DNA from: Turritopsis dohrnii
Lineage: Eukaryota; Cnidaria; Hydrozoa; Anthoathecata; Oceaniidae
Assembly (NCBI GenBank): GCA_027922465.2
Contig: BQMF02000330.1
Coordinates: forward strand, 248,001-312,000
Direction of reading: 5' to 3'
Length of the DNA: 64,000 nucleotides
Position 1 is the first letter of the stretch, and each line of letters begins with the position of its first letter. Under the pieces are notes generated by a model, which did not search any database, was not told where the DNA came from, and saw only the letters and a list, made by a program, of their open reading frames with translations. Both the position numbers and the translations under genes were made by a program. Of the stretch, positions 21,160 through 31,635 are shown piece after piece.

Positions 21160-21445
21160 GGACGAGTCTACGTACACCAATTTGGCAAGCCCTGCTGGAT
21201 ATATAACTTTTCTATCTAATTGTTATGGTGATCGAGTAAGTGACAAGTTTACTTGTAAAGACAGTGGATTTTATGACTGCTTAGAATGATACGATGAAAT
21301 CATGGCTGATAGGGGCTTTCAAATTTAAGAAGAATTTTTATTGAATTTTTGTACTTTGACAGTACCACCTGGTTCAAAATTAAAATCTCAGATGACGAAA
21401 GCTGAAGTTAAAAAGACCCAAGATATAGTGTGGGCTCAATTGTAA
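21160..21445 (+). pseudogene. DDE_Tnp_4 transposase remnant (ISL2EU/THAP-associated type)
   Basis: The frame reads TNLASPAGYITFLSNCYGDR, SDKFTCKDSGFYDCLE, stop, YDEIMADRGFQI, stop, EEFLLNFCTLTVPPG, then SQMTKAEVKKTQDI. This follows the family order S-P-x-G-x-x-x-F-x-S-x-x-Y-G-G, D-x-I-M-A-D-R-G-F (a catalytic Asp), V-P-P-G and M-T-x-x-E-V-x-x-T. Two in-frame stops and missing N- and C-terminal parts make it a fossil. Confidence 0.75.
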
Positions 21446-22529
21446 AGCCGTGGGATCAAAGTGTTAGAAGCAATTTTTTGGGCTAGTTTCAATATTTGGG
21501 ATATAAAGTTTGAAAAAAAATGTGTCTTCAATTTTTTTGACTGCCACATGTATATTTTACAGACCAGATTGAATTTGACCCAAAAAATTGAAAAATAGCT
21601 TTATCTTTTGAATAACTCAAGTGTTTCTCATAAAACATAGTCAGACTAAACTTCCTATTAATATCTTTTGAGTCATGGGAAAAAAATCTGAATTAGGTCA
21701 TCAGTGTGTAATTTACAGACCAGTCCTTTTTACGATTATGGTCTGTATGGTCAAAAATCATTGTTTTGATGAGAAACTCCACAAAATTGTATGACATGTC
21801 AAGAAGGTACATTCTTCCAAATTTCATAAAGTTTAGTTAATTAGTTTTTGAGTTAAAGTGATTTTTGTATTTTACTGACCAGCTTACGATGAACTAGATT
21901 GGATTTTGGAAGCCGTTGTATTGCCTACTCTTCGTGAGTTTTTTTTTCTAAACATGTGAGCCATCATACAAAAATACATTAATGCATTTTTTTACATATA
22001 TATTATACTAGTATCCCGGGTAAAAACTTTTTACCGAACTTAACTTCGAAAAGGATGGGTCAAAATCGCCCTTCCCGTGAACGATCCCCGTGATGAAAAT
22101 TTCAATTTAGGAATTGGAAACGGAACATGTAACCATGTTGTAGAACTCGAAAAACTGATCAAAAAAATGTATGGGATCGTTTCGCTACGACCAACCGTTA
22201 GAGAGATATCGCTGATCAAAGATTTCGATGACGTCATATCCGCAGTACCAAATAAAGTTTAGGCCCAAATGATGCGTCATCCCATCACACCCGTATCACT
22301 GACCCCGAAAAACGTCAGTTATCCCTATTGGTTCTCCAGATATTTCCCCAAAAACGTCGCGTTCGATTGGGGATGCAATGCAATGATTCCCCGTGATCAT
22401 AAAAAACTGACGTCAAATGATGCCACGTGCTTTTGGAATGATCGTGAAAAAAATGTCTCTCGCATCTACGTGGTTTTACGCGCACATAAGAGGACGATGA
22501 CTGTAAATTAAAACTAAATATGTCACTCT
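21446..22529. other. Non-coding, possible repeat ends
   Basis: AT-rich to about 22000, then a less AT-rich block (22010-22510) starting CTAGTATCCCGGGTAAAA that looks like interspersed repeat sequence. The 60-80 codon frames here lack motifs. Confidence 0.4.
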
Positions 22530-23315
22530 CTAAAATAAAAGTGGGATGCACAATCGCGGATTATTATAATAAGATATTAAATAATAATGGCATCTGCCAA
22601 ACGAAGGGCTAAAAAGTAGCATCTCGGATGATGCCTTAAAGCTCTTTTTCACATTCTTACGATTGACCCCGTAGATAGCACAACAGAAATCTGCCTTATC
22701 AACTCCTCCCATGTTTTTATTGTAATCATTGATGGCTTTAGGGCAGCTAAATAATTTCTTTGATCCATCTTTCTGGGTTCTACGGATTTGTTCATTTTCT
22801 GAACCATGGAAGTTGGAAATAAGATTGACAGCCTTGTTGTCCATCCATTTGTAAACAGCAATGCCATGATTAGATATACGATAGTCAGAATCACCACGAT
22901 TCAACTGTTTGTTGTCTTTCAATTTAGGCAAGTACTTCCGATTAGTGCGAATAGTTCCACAACAAAAGACATTGTTCAAAGATAAGTATTCTGCCAGTGG
23001 GACAGATGAAAAATAATTGTCAAAGTAAACTTTATGATTTTTTCCCAACAAATCTCTTGTCATATACAGGACAAGAACAACTGAATATACGATCTGGACT
23101 AGTTCCAGTTGCTTTTTAGTAGATGTAAACCACATTCTTCTAACTTGACATTTTTTATGTGATGTTTTTGAAAGTTCTAACAGTTTATTTGCCGCATGAG
23201 GTTCCATGTCTCTTTCATACTTTAAAGCAGGAATGTGCAGATTGACAAATGTGAGACCAGATATTTTTTGAATCAAGCTCCACATATTAACACAACCACC
23301 ACCGATCCCATTCAC
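22530..23315 (-). pseudogene. piggyBac-type transposase remnant
   Basis: The 261-residue frame contains LVLYMTRDLLGKNHKVYFDN then YFSS (second catalytic Asp region), NNVFCCGTIRTNRKYLP, DNKAVNLISNFHGSE, and AINDYNKNMGGVDKAD (third catalytic Asp) followed by YGVNRKNVKK. This is the order of the piggyBac DDD core. The N-terminal part with the first Asp is missing, and after GVNRKN the family similarity stops, suggesting a frameshift. The C-terminal zinc-binding domain is absent. Confidence 0.8.
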
Positions 23316-23739
23316 AATTTTCTACATTTTTGTCAACACTTGATGAACTTTGGAGGCAGTAATAACTCCTTTTCGATATTCAAACCAACGCTCATTTGTG
23401 CTTTGACCGCATGTTATTTTCTAAATCGTTTTCAAATTTTCGATTGAAAAATTTATGAATAGTTTTGCAGAAATTGTCAACAGAGGAAGACATTAAGAGT
23501 ATATCATCAACACTTGGAATGGTCTTTGTCTGTGCTTTATGTATGTCAACAACTTCCCTAGCAAAATCAATTTCAGGCTTTGGAATAGCTGTTTCCAGAG
23601 TAGTGCCTTTCAAAACATCGTCAAGTGTTTCAACCATTTTCACGATGCTCAAAGGTCATAGTTTTTGGTGTACTCATCATTTTTTGGGTTTTTTTTCCAT
23701 ATTTTGAAAAATTATCTCTATTCAATTTCATTTCCTTGA
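23316..23739. other. No recognised gene
   Basis: A minus-strand frame of 86 codons (23652-23392) has balanced composition (MVETLDDVLKGTTLETAIPK...) but no domain I recognise. It could be an adjacent exon or transposon piece. Confidence 0.3.
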
Positions 23740-23905
23740 CTTTACAAAGTGTGGCTTCTTTCCTGTTCGCAACATTCACATGATTTTGATGTGCATGCAG
23801 GATTTATGAGGCCCAAACGCATAGCTGCTTCAATACGAAAAAAAGCTGCAGCAATATGGTTACAGGTTGATCCCATTCCTTCCATACACGTACAGTGTGT
23901 TGCAA
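23740..23905 (-). pseudogene. SWIM zinc-finger fragment
   Basis: The minus strand reads ATHCTCMEGMGSTCNHIAAA and then FFRIEAAMRLGLINPACTSK before a stop. C-x-C...C-x-H is the SWIM zinc-finger pattern (CTCM...TCNHIAA), and the following Leu/Cys-rich block is typical of the SWIM proteins linked to YqaJ-type exonucleases in many invertebrates. Only about 50 residues remain and an upstream stop is close. Confidence 0.6.
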
Positions 23906-24292
23906 GACCTTTCCTTCAGACTGATAATCTTTGAGAAGTTCTGCAGTCAGTTTTCATGAAGCAAAATGGGCTACACATTGTTTTTTTTTTAAGCAACCTC
24001 GATTTTAGGCTCAGGGCTGGAGTTGCTAAGCATTTTTTAGAATCCAGGGCTAAAGTTGCTTGTAAGGTTGCTTCGTGTGTTTGTGTTTTTCATAGATTTT
24101 GGTTATACAGTATTTTATCAAACATTTGATTCTTCATATTATTATGACTATTTCTATCAATGAGTAAGAAAAATGCTTAAAATGCACAAATTGACCGATT
24201 CTACCTATATATCACTGGTCATTTTAGTCTGTCTTGATGGACAAAAAGAAATTTTTAAAGGTTTAAAAGGTTTCCTTTAAACTTATGTGATT

Positions 24293-24325
24293 TTTTCTTT
24301 TTTTTTTTTTCTTTTTTTTTTTTTT
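24293..24325. repeat. Poly-T tract
   Basis: Interrupted run of more than 25 T. Nothing else is recognised between 23906 and 24506. Confidence 0.7.
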
Positions 24326-24506
24326 GTAGATTAAAAAAAGTTGTGATGAAGATTTCAGGGCATAGGGTATTATTCAAACTTTGCTAATAATTTTCTCATA
24401 AATTATCCCAGAAATAATGACCAAGGCTCAGTTTATGTTGCACATTGATATGTCTAGAAAATTTAACTTTAAAACAGGCTTGAATGGATCGCATGTTCCT
24501 TCAAGT

Positions 24507-24620
24507 GATTAATTGCTATTGTATCAATTTGAAACCATAACCGAAAGTGCCGAACAGTGCTTAATGATTAATTGCTATTGTATCAATTTGAAACCATAAC
24601 CGGAAGTACCGAACAGTGCA
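24507..24620. repeat. Tandem duplication, 59-bp unit x 2
   Basis: GATTAATTGCTATTGTATC...GAACAGTGC occurs twice head to tail with period 59 bp and about three mismatches. Confidence 0.85.
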
Positions 24621-24883
24621 CTATGAGCATGGTCCCATTTGTCTTTGGTTCAACAGTTGTTTTAAATGTTTCAAGTTTGTCATGCTTATATTTTCATACC
24701 AACTCATACATTGATATTGACTACTCTTGATAATGACTATAATACTTAAAAATAATAAAACAGATAAATTGACAACATTATTTTATAAATGTCCCGCTCA
24801 CAAAATGACACTTCCTACAATGACTAAACAATCATTTTGTATAGATAAATGATGATATAATTTTCTAAAAAACTCAACCAGCA

Positions 24884-25226
24884 TACCGTAAATGACCGAT
24901 TAAGCGCCCTGGGCGCTTATAATTTTTTGAACTTTTATGGTGGGTGCCCTCAATTGAGTTCTGGTTGGTTAATAAAAAAATCTCTAAAATCATTAATGTA
25001 GTCCATCTTTTCACTGAATTTTGACAAAAGATCTGCTTGTGTCCTACTGGAGCAACTTCAGAAAAAGCTATTATTATGTTTTTGCCGAATAGGCGCCCAA
25101 CTTCAATTTTGAACCTTGGCGCTTAATCAGAACCTGGGGACTTATTACAAATTTTTTGTCTAAACCTGGGCGTTTAATCGGACAGGGCGATTGAGTCCTG
25201 GGTGCTTTAAACGGTCATATAAGGTA
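24884..25226. mobile_element. MITE of the TACCGTAAATGACCG family
   Basis: The left end TACCGTAAATGACCGATTAA and right end (TTTAAACGGTCATATAAGGTA, inverted) bound 343 bp that contain repeated GCGCCC/GGGCGC modules. The same sequence family is embedded in both terminal repeats of the 8 kb element (41000-41441 and 47752-48190). No coding capacity. Confidence 0.7.
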
Positions 25227-25325
25227 TGTAAAGTTATATATCTATCTATGTATGTATGTATCTATGGAAAGCACATCAGAAACTAAGCAAAACTTACATG
25301 AATCCAGAAACAAAAAATGTTGTTG

Positions 25326-25412
25326 TGCGCAGTTATGTAATTATTTTGCGCAGATATGTAATTTTTGAGCTGCGCAGTTATGTAATCGAGTGGTGCGCAG
25401 ATATGTAAAGTA
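25326..25412. repeat. Four TGCGCAGNTATGTAA units, 22-23 bp spacing
   Basis: Copies begin near 25327, 25349, 25371 and 25394 and alternate TT/AT at the variable position. They lie 200 bp downstream of a LINE fragment on the minus strand. Confidence 0.75.
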
Positions 25413-25609
25413 TTTTTTCTAGATTTTTTTCACTCAACTACCACTGCTTTTGCGATATATCATAAAATCTTTTATGAATGACATGATAATGTAAATTTTG
25501 TGTAAAGATTGTCTGAAACTGTAAATAATCAAACATAGAAGTAGAAGTATAGAAGTATATATCGTTCAGAATAAATTCTGAAAAATATTGAAAAGTAAAA
25601 ACACAAATC

Positions 25610-26780
25610 TCACTTGCAAATGACGCAGTTGCAGCCTTCACCAAACCATTTTTTTAGTTTTGATTTAAAGTCTGCTGTAGATTGTGAGTTCTTAAAATGC
25701 TTAGGTAAAATTGACCACAGAAGACTTCCTCTGAAGGCCAGAGAATTTTGGCCATATCTTACAGTGTTTGTTGTGGGCAGAATCAATGTGTTTCCTGATC
25801 TGAGGTTGTACCGACCTATCTTAGGAAGAAATACATCCCACATAAATTTTGGGTTCAATTTATGGATTGACTTAAATACTTCTGTATTTTGACACTCTGA
25901 TCGAGATTCAATAACTCTTCAAAGTTAGTATTGAAATTTTGATAGACTGCGCACAGCGCCCTTTTGTGAATTTTGTTAATAGCCGTGTTGTTATGTTTTC
26001 TTCCAAACATCCAAATAAGAGGGCAATAATTAAAGGCTGATAAAATATAAGCATCACACAGTCTTTTAGCGCAAATGATGTTCAGAAACGGTCGAATACG
26101 GAATAGCGCTTTAACTTTCTGTGATGCAGTCTTACAAAGTCCTTCTACATGCATATTGAAATCCAGTTTATAATCAATGCTAACCCCTAAAAGTTTAATA
26201 TGAGGTTTGGATTTTAAAGAATTCTTGCCAATATCAAAACGTACTTGATCTAGTTTTCCTCTACCCAGAAACATAACTTGAAACTTTTCTGGATTTGCTG
26301 CCATTGTGTTGATCTTAAACCATTGTAAAATGTTGTTGGTTTCCCTTTTAAGAATAGTGATGACATCTTCTAAGGAGTCTCCACATGTGAAAAGAGTGTT
26401 GTCGTCAGCAAAGTTGCAAACAATTGCTTTTTGGATAAAGAGTAAGAGATCATTCAAAAAAATGTTAAAAAGAAGAGGACCTAAAACAGAACCTTGTGAA
26501 ATACCAAAAACCATTTCCAACCATTCACTCAGAGACGAATTCACCTTAACTCAGTGAGATCTACGAGTTAGGTAATCAGCTATTAAGCTTAGACTCTTGA
26601 AATCAAACCCATATGCTTCAAGCTTTGCAATCAAAAGATCATGCGGGAGACAACCGTAGGCTTGTGATACATCCATCAGTACAATTCCAACAATTTTACC
26701 AGCATCCAAACTCTTTTGCCATGAATTCTAAAGACGAAAAATGTTGAGTAGAGTGACCCTTTCGGAAGCCACACCAGGGT
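25610..26780 (-). pseudogene. Non-LTR (LINE) reverse transcriptase fragment
   Basis: Reading 26780 to 25610: GFRKGHSTQH, then (frameshift) KIVGIVLMDVSQAYGCLPHD, RSH, stop, VKVNSSLSEW, GISQGSVLGPLLFNIFLNDL and VCNFADDNTLF (FADD catalytic box), then the thumb region with IKLLGVSIDYKLDF. The adjoining frame gives the 3' end, SLLWSILPKHFKNS then FGEGCNCVICK, a C-x-C-x2-C zinc-knuckle-like tail. A premature TGA near 26553 and two frame changes inactivate it. The endonuclease domain is missing (5' truncation). Confidence 0.82.
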
Positions 26781-26817
26781 TTTCCTAATCGGGCTTGCCC
26801 ATTTTCTCTTAGGGAAA

Positions 26818-26903
26818 TTATCACGCTAGAAAATTAACGCAATTTTCGGAAAACCGCGTTATATTTTTATATCTTAATTTTCTAACGTGATAATTTTGCT
26901 AGG
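26818..26903. repeat. Inverted repeat, 22-bp arms
   Basis: AATTATCACGCTAGAAAATT and its inverted copy TTAATTTTCTAACGTGATAA flank a loop of about 40 nt, with one mismatch. It lies directly upstream of the LINE fragment. Confidence 0.7.
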
Positions 26904-27024
26904 GATAATGTAATGTAATAAGGCGTTAATTGTATGCATGTTCATCAAATGTTTTTAACGAAACAATAGCGGAATATATTAGATATGTCCATCCTCATGC
27001 GATCTGATGTTTTCTGACGAACAA

Positions 27025-27107
27025 TTAAGTGAATTTGTTTCTCATTGCAGCCTTAACTGCTGCATCAGACATTTCAGCCTTTCCAGTGAAGATTCTACGA
27101 ACATACT
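27025..27107 (-). CDS. Candidate terminal exon of BEN-like gene
   Basis: The acceptor TTTTAATTTTTAG|AG enters in phase 1 and the exon reads YVRRIFTGKAEMSDAAVKAA then MRNKFT and TAA. The basic helix resembles the C-terminal helix of BEN domains (R/Y-V-x-x-x-F). Phase agrees with the BEN exon at 27565-27418, although a middle exon of the domain may be missing. Confidence 0.4.
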
Positions 27108-27417
27108 CTAAAAATTAAAACAAAAAAATGATTTAAGCCTTCGCATTGCCATTACTTATGGGATTTCACCAGGTGGTACACTCATTGCCATTGATGTTCT
27201 TGTCTTGATCCAAAAATACCTGACTGACACCGAAGTAAAGGAAAATTACTTTTTCCTGTCAAACTAATTCCAAAGTTTGAACTTGAATCAGCTATGATTG
27301 ATATTTTACATAAATAGTGTGTCCTGATAAACATGCAATAGGAGATAGAACAAAAGTACAGGATTTAAATTTTGTCGAACTCACTGTAGTGTGCCTTTTT
27401 TACTTACTGTGACTTAC

Positions 27418-27565
27418 CAGAAACATTCATAAACAACTGTTCATTTTTAGTGTAAAACACGTCAAATAGAAAGTTGGCTGCAGAGGACGGAGTGTTCTTG
27501 GTACTCAAAATACTGAGCTCATTTTGGTTAACATAAACATTATACCCAGCAACTAGTTCTTCGAT
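27418..27565 (-). CDS. BEN-domain-like exon
   Basis: The acceptor TTGTTTCAG|ATC and donor TTTCTG|GTAAGT bound 148 bp reading IEELVAGYNVYVNQNELSIL, then TPSSAANFLFDVFYTKNEQL. This resembles the BEN pattern of a Gly-x-x-Val strand, Ser-x-x-x-Ala-x-x-Leu-Leu-x-x-Leu-Phe and Glu-Leu, a DNA-binding fold of chromatin repressors. It enters in phase 0 from 27720-27810 and leaves in phase 1. Confidence 0.5.
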
Positions 27566-27719
27566 CTGAAACAAAATCAACACAATTCAATGTAAAATTT
27601 AAAACCTTCAACATTTAAGAACTTAAAAATTTAAGTAATGGTATCCTTTGTGTTTGATTTTAAGACATTACATATTGCAAAATCACAAATGTATTTTACA
27701 TTTCATATCCTAAATTTAC

Positions 27720-27810
27720 CTTGTATTTTAACGCAACATTCTTTGAAAAGGTACCTGAGCGTGGAGTTTGGTCATCTAAAGAAATATGATAGTTAAATGC
27801 TGGGTTATAT
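27720..27810 (-). CDS. Exon upstream of BEN-like exon
   Basis: Acceptor TTTTCTTCAG|A, donor ATACAAG|GTAAAT, 91 bp, reading YNPAFNYHISLDDQTPRSGT then FSKNVALKYK. The phase-0 exit matches the next exon. No domain by itself. Confidence 0.42.
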
Positions 27811-28114
27811 CTGAAGAAAAGTTACAATTTCTAATCTTATAAAAGAAAACAATAATACATAGCATAACAGCCTCTTGACTAACCATCTGTTGATCTCTTT
27901 CTACTAAAATTGCCCACTAAATAGTGAGACTCTAAAACCTGCCATATGTTAATGGGATTCATTTCTGAACTGTTGAAAACTGCCTTTTTGAGGATTTACC
28001 ATAATCAAAATTTAAAATTATCTTCGAAAAAAACATTTTTGAAAAAATTTATTTCACAAGGACTTACAAACATAATTCCCTGCATCAGTTATGCTTTGAA
28101 GCCTTTTTACTTCA

Positions 28115-28785
28115 GCAGCTTAACTTCGGACTTCCTCATTTTTGGCCATAATGATGTTCCCTTTTCCTCACAACCTTCACAGACCCGATTCAGTTTGTAC
28201 CTCCCAGTTGCAGACGATGGCCCTCACTAGGGGCTTGACAGAAGATTTAACGGTTTAAGTGTGAAGTCAGCCTCATCTCGATTTTCTGTAACAAGTGATG
28301 TTGCATTTGGTGAACCACCTGGCAAAGAATATAGTGTAAGACTACTTTAATCATTTGTGAGTAATGGAGATGAAACCATTTAAAAACATGACCTTGGGAC
28401 TTTGCGCTCTTTTTTTGAGTGACCCTAGAATTTTTCTCCACTGAAATTGACGTTTTCAATAATTGTTCTTCAGATGATGAATAACTTTTCAAATATGAAT
28501 TTGATGCAATATTTGCAACATCACCCAAAAGAGAGTTTTCAAAATCTGATTCACTATTGTGTGGTGATACAAGAGAGAATCTTGGTGAGCTAGTCGTCAT
28601 CTGCTCTAAAAACATGTTTTCCTTGTCTTGCAGAATTCTTCCTTTTGTTGTTTCAAAGCTTCTTTCTCTTTTGTCTTTTCTTTCGATAGTTTCTCATTTT
28701 TCTTTTGTTTTTTCGCTGCATTTTCCATGGGTGTTATCCCTTTTTTCAACTCATTCACTAATGCTTCAGTTTCTATACCTGCTTA
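28115..28785 (-). pseudogene. Coiled-coil and Cys-containing fragments, possibly 5' part of the BEN-like gene
   Basis: The minus strand gives a charged coiled coil (ALVNELKKGITPMENAAKKQ, then many Lys/Glu), a frame change near 28620, and a Ser-rich stretch (EQMTTSSPRFSLVSPHNSES). After a gap comes GRYKLNRVCEGCEEKGTSLW with a C-x2-C pair (28230-28115). Coiled coil plus BEN is a known combination, but the frames are broken and the join to 27810 was not resolved. Confidence 0.35.
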
Positions 28786-29114
28786 TGAGAAATCTGTGCC
28801 ATAAACTTTTTTTCCGCACCCGTTTCCCCTCTGCTCCAGTATTGTTGAAAACATTAGTGGGAGGACATAAAGGCCATTTTCTACTAAGCGGAATTGACCG
28901 CGCAATGTCGCGCGGACAGCATTTGCGCATGCGCTTTTCTGAGACATTTGTGATTTTCAGGCGGACATCCAGCGATGTGCAGTGGGCATTTGAAGTTGAA
29001 ATTCTTCCAACTTCATTTGAGCGGTTTGGAATGCTGACCAATAATATTGTCGGAATTTTGCTGACAAATGCGGATTTGTCAAGTAAACATGGCATAGACG
29101 TGTGGAAGAAGAAC

Positions 29115-29219
29115 ATGGCGAACTACAACAACTTAGCTTCCCTCGTTTCCTTGGCCTCCAATCCAGAGATCATGAATACTTTAAAAATGATACAATCACA
29201 AAATTCAAAAGGAATGGAG
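29115..29219 (+). CDS. First exon of an unrecognised plus-strand gene
   Basis: The ATG at 29115 opens 35 codons (MANYNNLASLVSLASNPEIM...) ending at donor ATGGAG|GTATTA, phase 0, and is followed 102 bp later by a second exon in phase. The preceding 28830-29000 block (GGCCATTTTCTACTAAGCGG, GCGCGCG-like) resembles a Harbinger terminal region, so this may be the 5' part of the MADF-BESS gene at 29938. Confidence 0.4.
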
Positions 29220-29321
29220 GTATTATATTTTCGGTTTACATTTTAAAGTTATCTTAAGATGTAAAGGAGTTTTCTGTATTTTACCTTTAGTTAGCAACAA
29301 CAAATATGCTTACTTTAATAG

Positions 29322-29422
29322 ATTACAGATTCAGAGCAGCATGTTAGTGAACAGACTTCGCTACAACAACCCTGGTTGCTGGAACTACATCAGTTTCAAC
29401 ATCTGATCCAGCAACAGAGCAG
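29322..29422 (+). CDS. Second exon of the same gene
   Basis: The acceptor ACTTTAATAG|ATTACAG opens a Gln-rich frame (ITDSEQHVSEQTSLQQPWLL then ELHQFQHLIQQQS). The donor GAGCAG|GTATAG leaves in phase 2. The downstream intron received a SINE. Confidence 0.4.
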
Positions 29423-29499
29423 GTATAGATAAAAATGCTATATGTTTTATATTTTTAATGTTATATGTGTTGTGAGAAATGTCTCAGCAGAAATGTTTG

Positions 29500-29825
29500 G
29501 CGCCGTAGTATAGTGGTTATCACTCTCGTATTTCATGCGGGAGATCGGGGTTCAATTCTCCTTGGCGACGATTCACCATGCGCGAGTGGACGTACCATTG
29601 CGCCGGGTCGACCCATGCCATGTGAGGGAAATTGGGTAGATGATACATCCGGTGTTGCAGGAGGTCAACCAGAAGAGCACAGGCCCTTGATTGGGTTTGT
29701 GTCACTCATGAGAGTTTCAAATACTTCTGAGCCTCCAACCTAAGCTGTGGCCCCTCCTGGAAAGCAGATGCAGTAGCAACTGAGTGAGGCTAGCCACGTA
29801 AAACAATACCAAAGAAGAAGAAAGA
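29500..29825 (+). mobile_element. tRNA-derived SINE
   Basis: The first 75 bp (GCGCCGTAGTATAGTGGTTA...GGGGTTCAATTCTCCTTGG) are a tRNA-Asp/Glu-like head with an A box (TAGTGGTTATCA) and a B box (GGTTCAATTC), the RNA polymerase III promoter. An unrelated body of about 230 bp follows and ends in an A-rich AAGAAGAAAG tail. The acceptor stem is not intact and the body continues past it, so this is a SINE rather than a tRNA gene. Confidence 0.75.
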
Positions 29826-29937
29826 ATTAAGTCTTCTGTTTGGTTTTGAAGGTATCCTGTACTTTATTTATAATTGTTCAGATAATTTAAAAAAATTATT
29901 AGCATTAGAGTTAGCATTATTTTGAATTTTCTTATCA

Positions 29938-30416
29938 TAGTTTAGTTGAAAGTTTAAAGAAACAGCTGAAATATCTAAAAGATAATTTGAAAAGGTGCCT
30001 AGATAAAAGAAATCGTATGAGTAAATCTGTTGCTGCTGCTCATACTTTACCAACCTGTGATTATTTTGAGGCAATGCGTTTTCTACACGATAAAACGTCA
30101 AACTTACCGACAGAATCAAACATAGCTCCTGTTGCTGTTGAAATTGAAGATGTGGAAGAACAGTCTCCAAAAATTACTCGAACGTCTTCCTTAGGAAAAC
30201 GTAAACACCCTACTGATAATGTGAGTGAAAATTGATGACTGAGTTAGAAAGAATAAATAATGATATCAGAAAGACTGATGAAATTTTTGATTCAGAGGCT
30301 GTTCTTTATGCTAAAAGTCTGGTACCACAATTCGAATAGTTGGCGCCGAAAAAATTAAGGATGTTGAAGAGGGAATTATCTGATATTCTATATAAACTAC
30401 AATATGATGAAGATTG
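29938..30416 (+). pseudogene. MADF-BESS protein (Harbinger accessory), broken
   Basis: The frame reads KKQLKYLKDNLKRCLDKRNR, then AAAHTLPTCDYFEAMRFLHD, matching the second half of MADF domains (K-x-L-x-D-x-x-K, then a W/Y-F-E-x-M-x-F-L block). After a frame change near 30235 it gives VLYAKSLVPQFE, stop, LAPKKLRMLKRELSDILYKL, a BESS motif. These proteins bind DNA and the transposase in Harbinger-type elements. It is convergent with HARBI1 on the other strand 60 bp away, as expected for one two-gene transposon. Confidence 0.68.
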
Positions 30417-31245
30417 ATGTAAAGTTTTGAGTGTATTTCATCACTATCAGTTGAACAATTCAGAATTATTCACATCTACTGCTCCTTCTTCATTAAAAAT
30501 GTGCAGAAATTATCCCTTATTAGTTTTGCTTCAGATGAGTAATTATTTGATGCAATTCTTTGTATAGATGTCAGACCTGTGATATCGTTGTTGTTTTGAT
30601 CTTCCATTTCATAAGTATTAGAATAATGTTTGCCATCATCTTCCTTCTCTGAATTTATTGATAGCAGAAAGTTATGCAGAGCAACAACAGCTTTTGTTAT
30701 CAGCTTAACTTTTTCCACTGTAGCACACATTGGACGACGAAACACGCGAAATCTATTAGTTGCTATGCCAAACGCATTTTCCACGACTCTTCTTGCTCTT
30801 GACAGCCGATAATTGAAAACCCTTTTGTTTTCAGGTAGATTAGATAATGGATAGAGTTTCATTAAGTGTGGTTTTAATGCAAGCGCATCATCACCAACAA
30901 ATACATATGACAAAACATGTTCTGATCCATTCAATTTCCTTTTTCCTAATAACGATGAAGGTATTTTCAAAATCCATGTGATGGCAAATGACAAGAGTAG
31001 ACAAAAAAATTACTTTTTACTTGGTATATTCAAAGATTTACTCTCAATGGCATGACCGATGTGACTGTTGTTAAATATGCTTCCATCGCTTTGCCTGCCA
31101 GAATCACCTATGTCAACTAGGATAAAGCGGTAATCAGCATCGCATATAGCCATTAGCACGATGCTGAAGAATTTCTTGTAATTAAAATACATGGATCCAG
31201 ATCGTGGTGGAGCTTGCATCATTACATGCTTCCCATCAATGGCAC

Positions 31246-31324
31246 CTTTAATGATGAAGATTGATGAATTTAAAACTTGCTTATCATAGAATATTTTCAA
31301 TTCTATAATCTTTACAAGAATTAC
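31246..31324 (-). other. 79-bp intron inside HARBI1
   Basis: Donor ACCATAG|GTAATTC and acceptor CATTAAAG|GTGCC. Splicing joins NFPNTIG to AIDGKHV in phase 1, restoring the family consensus across the first catalytic Asp. Confidence 0.7.
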
Positions 31325-31635
31325 CTATGGTGTTTGGAAAGTTCCATTTCAAATAATCAAATAAGCTCAAATAATCAATCAATTCAATCAATCAATTCAC
31401 ATATATTTCTATAGATTACCAAAAAATATACAATATAAATACTACCACCAAGACAGGCAATCTATAATGGAGACCGCCATAATTAGCCAAAGCTAGCAAG
31501 TGTGACGGACACCATGGACATCACAAAACAACTACAGGACGCTACAAGACAGGACAAACAAAAAGAAGGCAGAAAGACAGCTCAAATATCAGTTCATGAG
31601 TGTGTTTAGGGTGAAGCAGATCGATCAAAAAACAA

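Noticed and set aside
28557..29246. 229-residue plus-strand frame
   Set aside because: Its first half is antisense to a Lys/Glu-rich coiled coil and the middle covers repeat-like sequence. Only the short spliced exon from 29115 has gene-like signals.
29502..29576. Functional tRNA gene
   Set aside because: A and B boxes are present but the acceptor ends do not pair well and a SINE body with A-rich tail follows.
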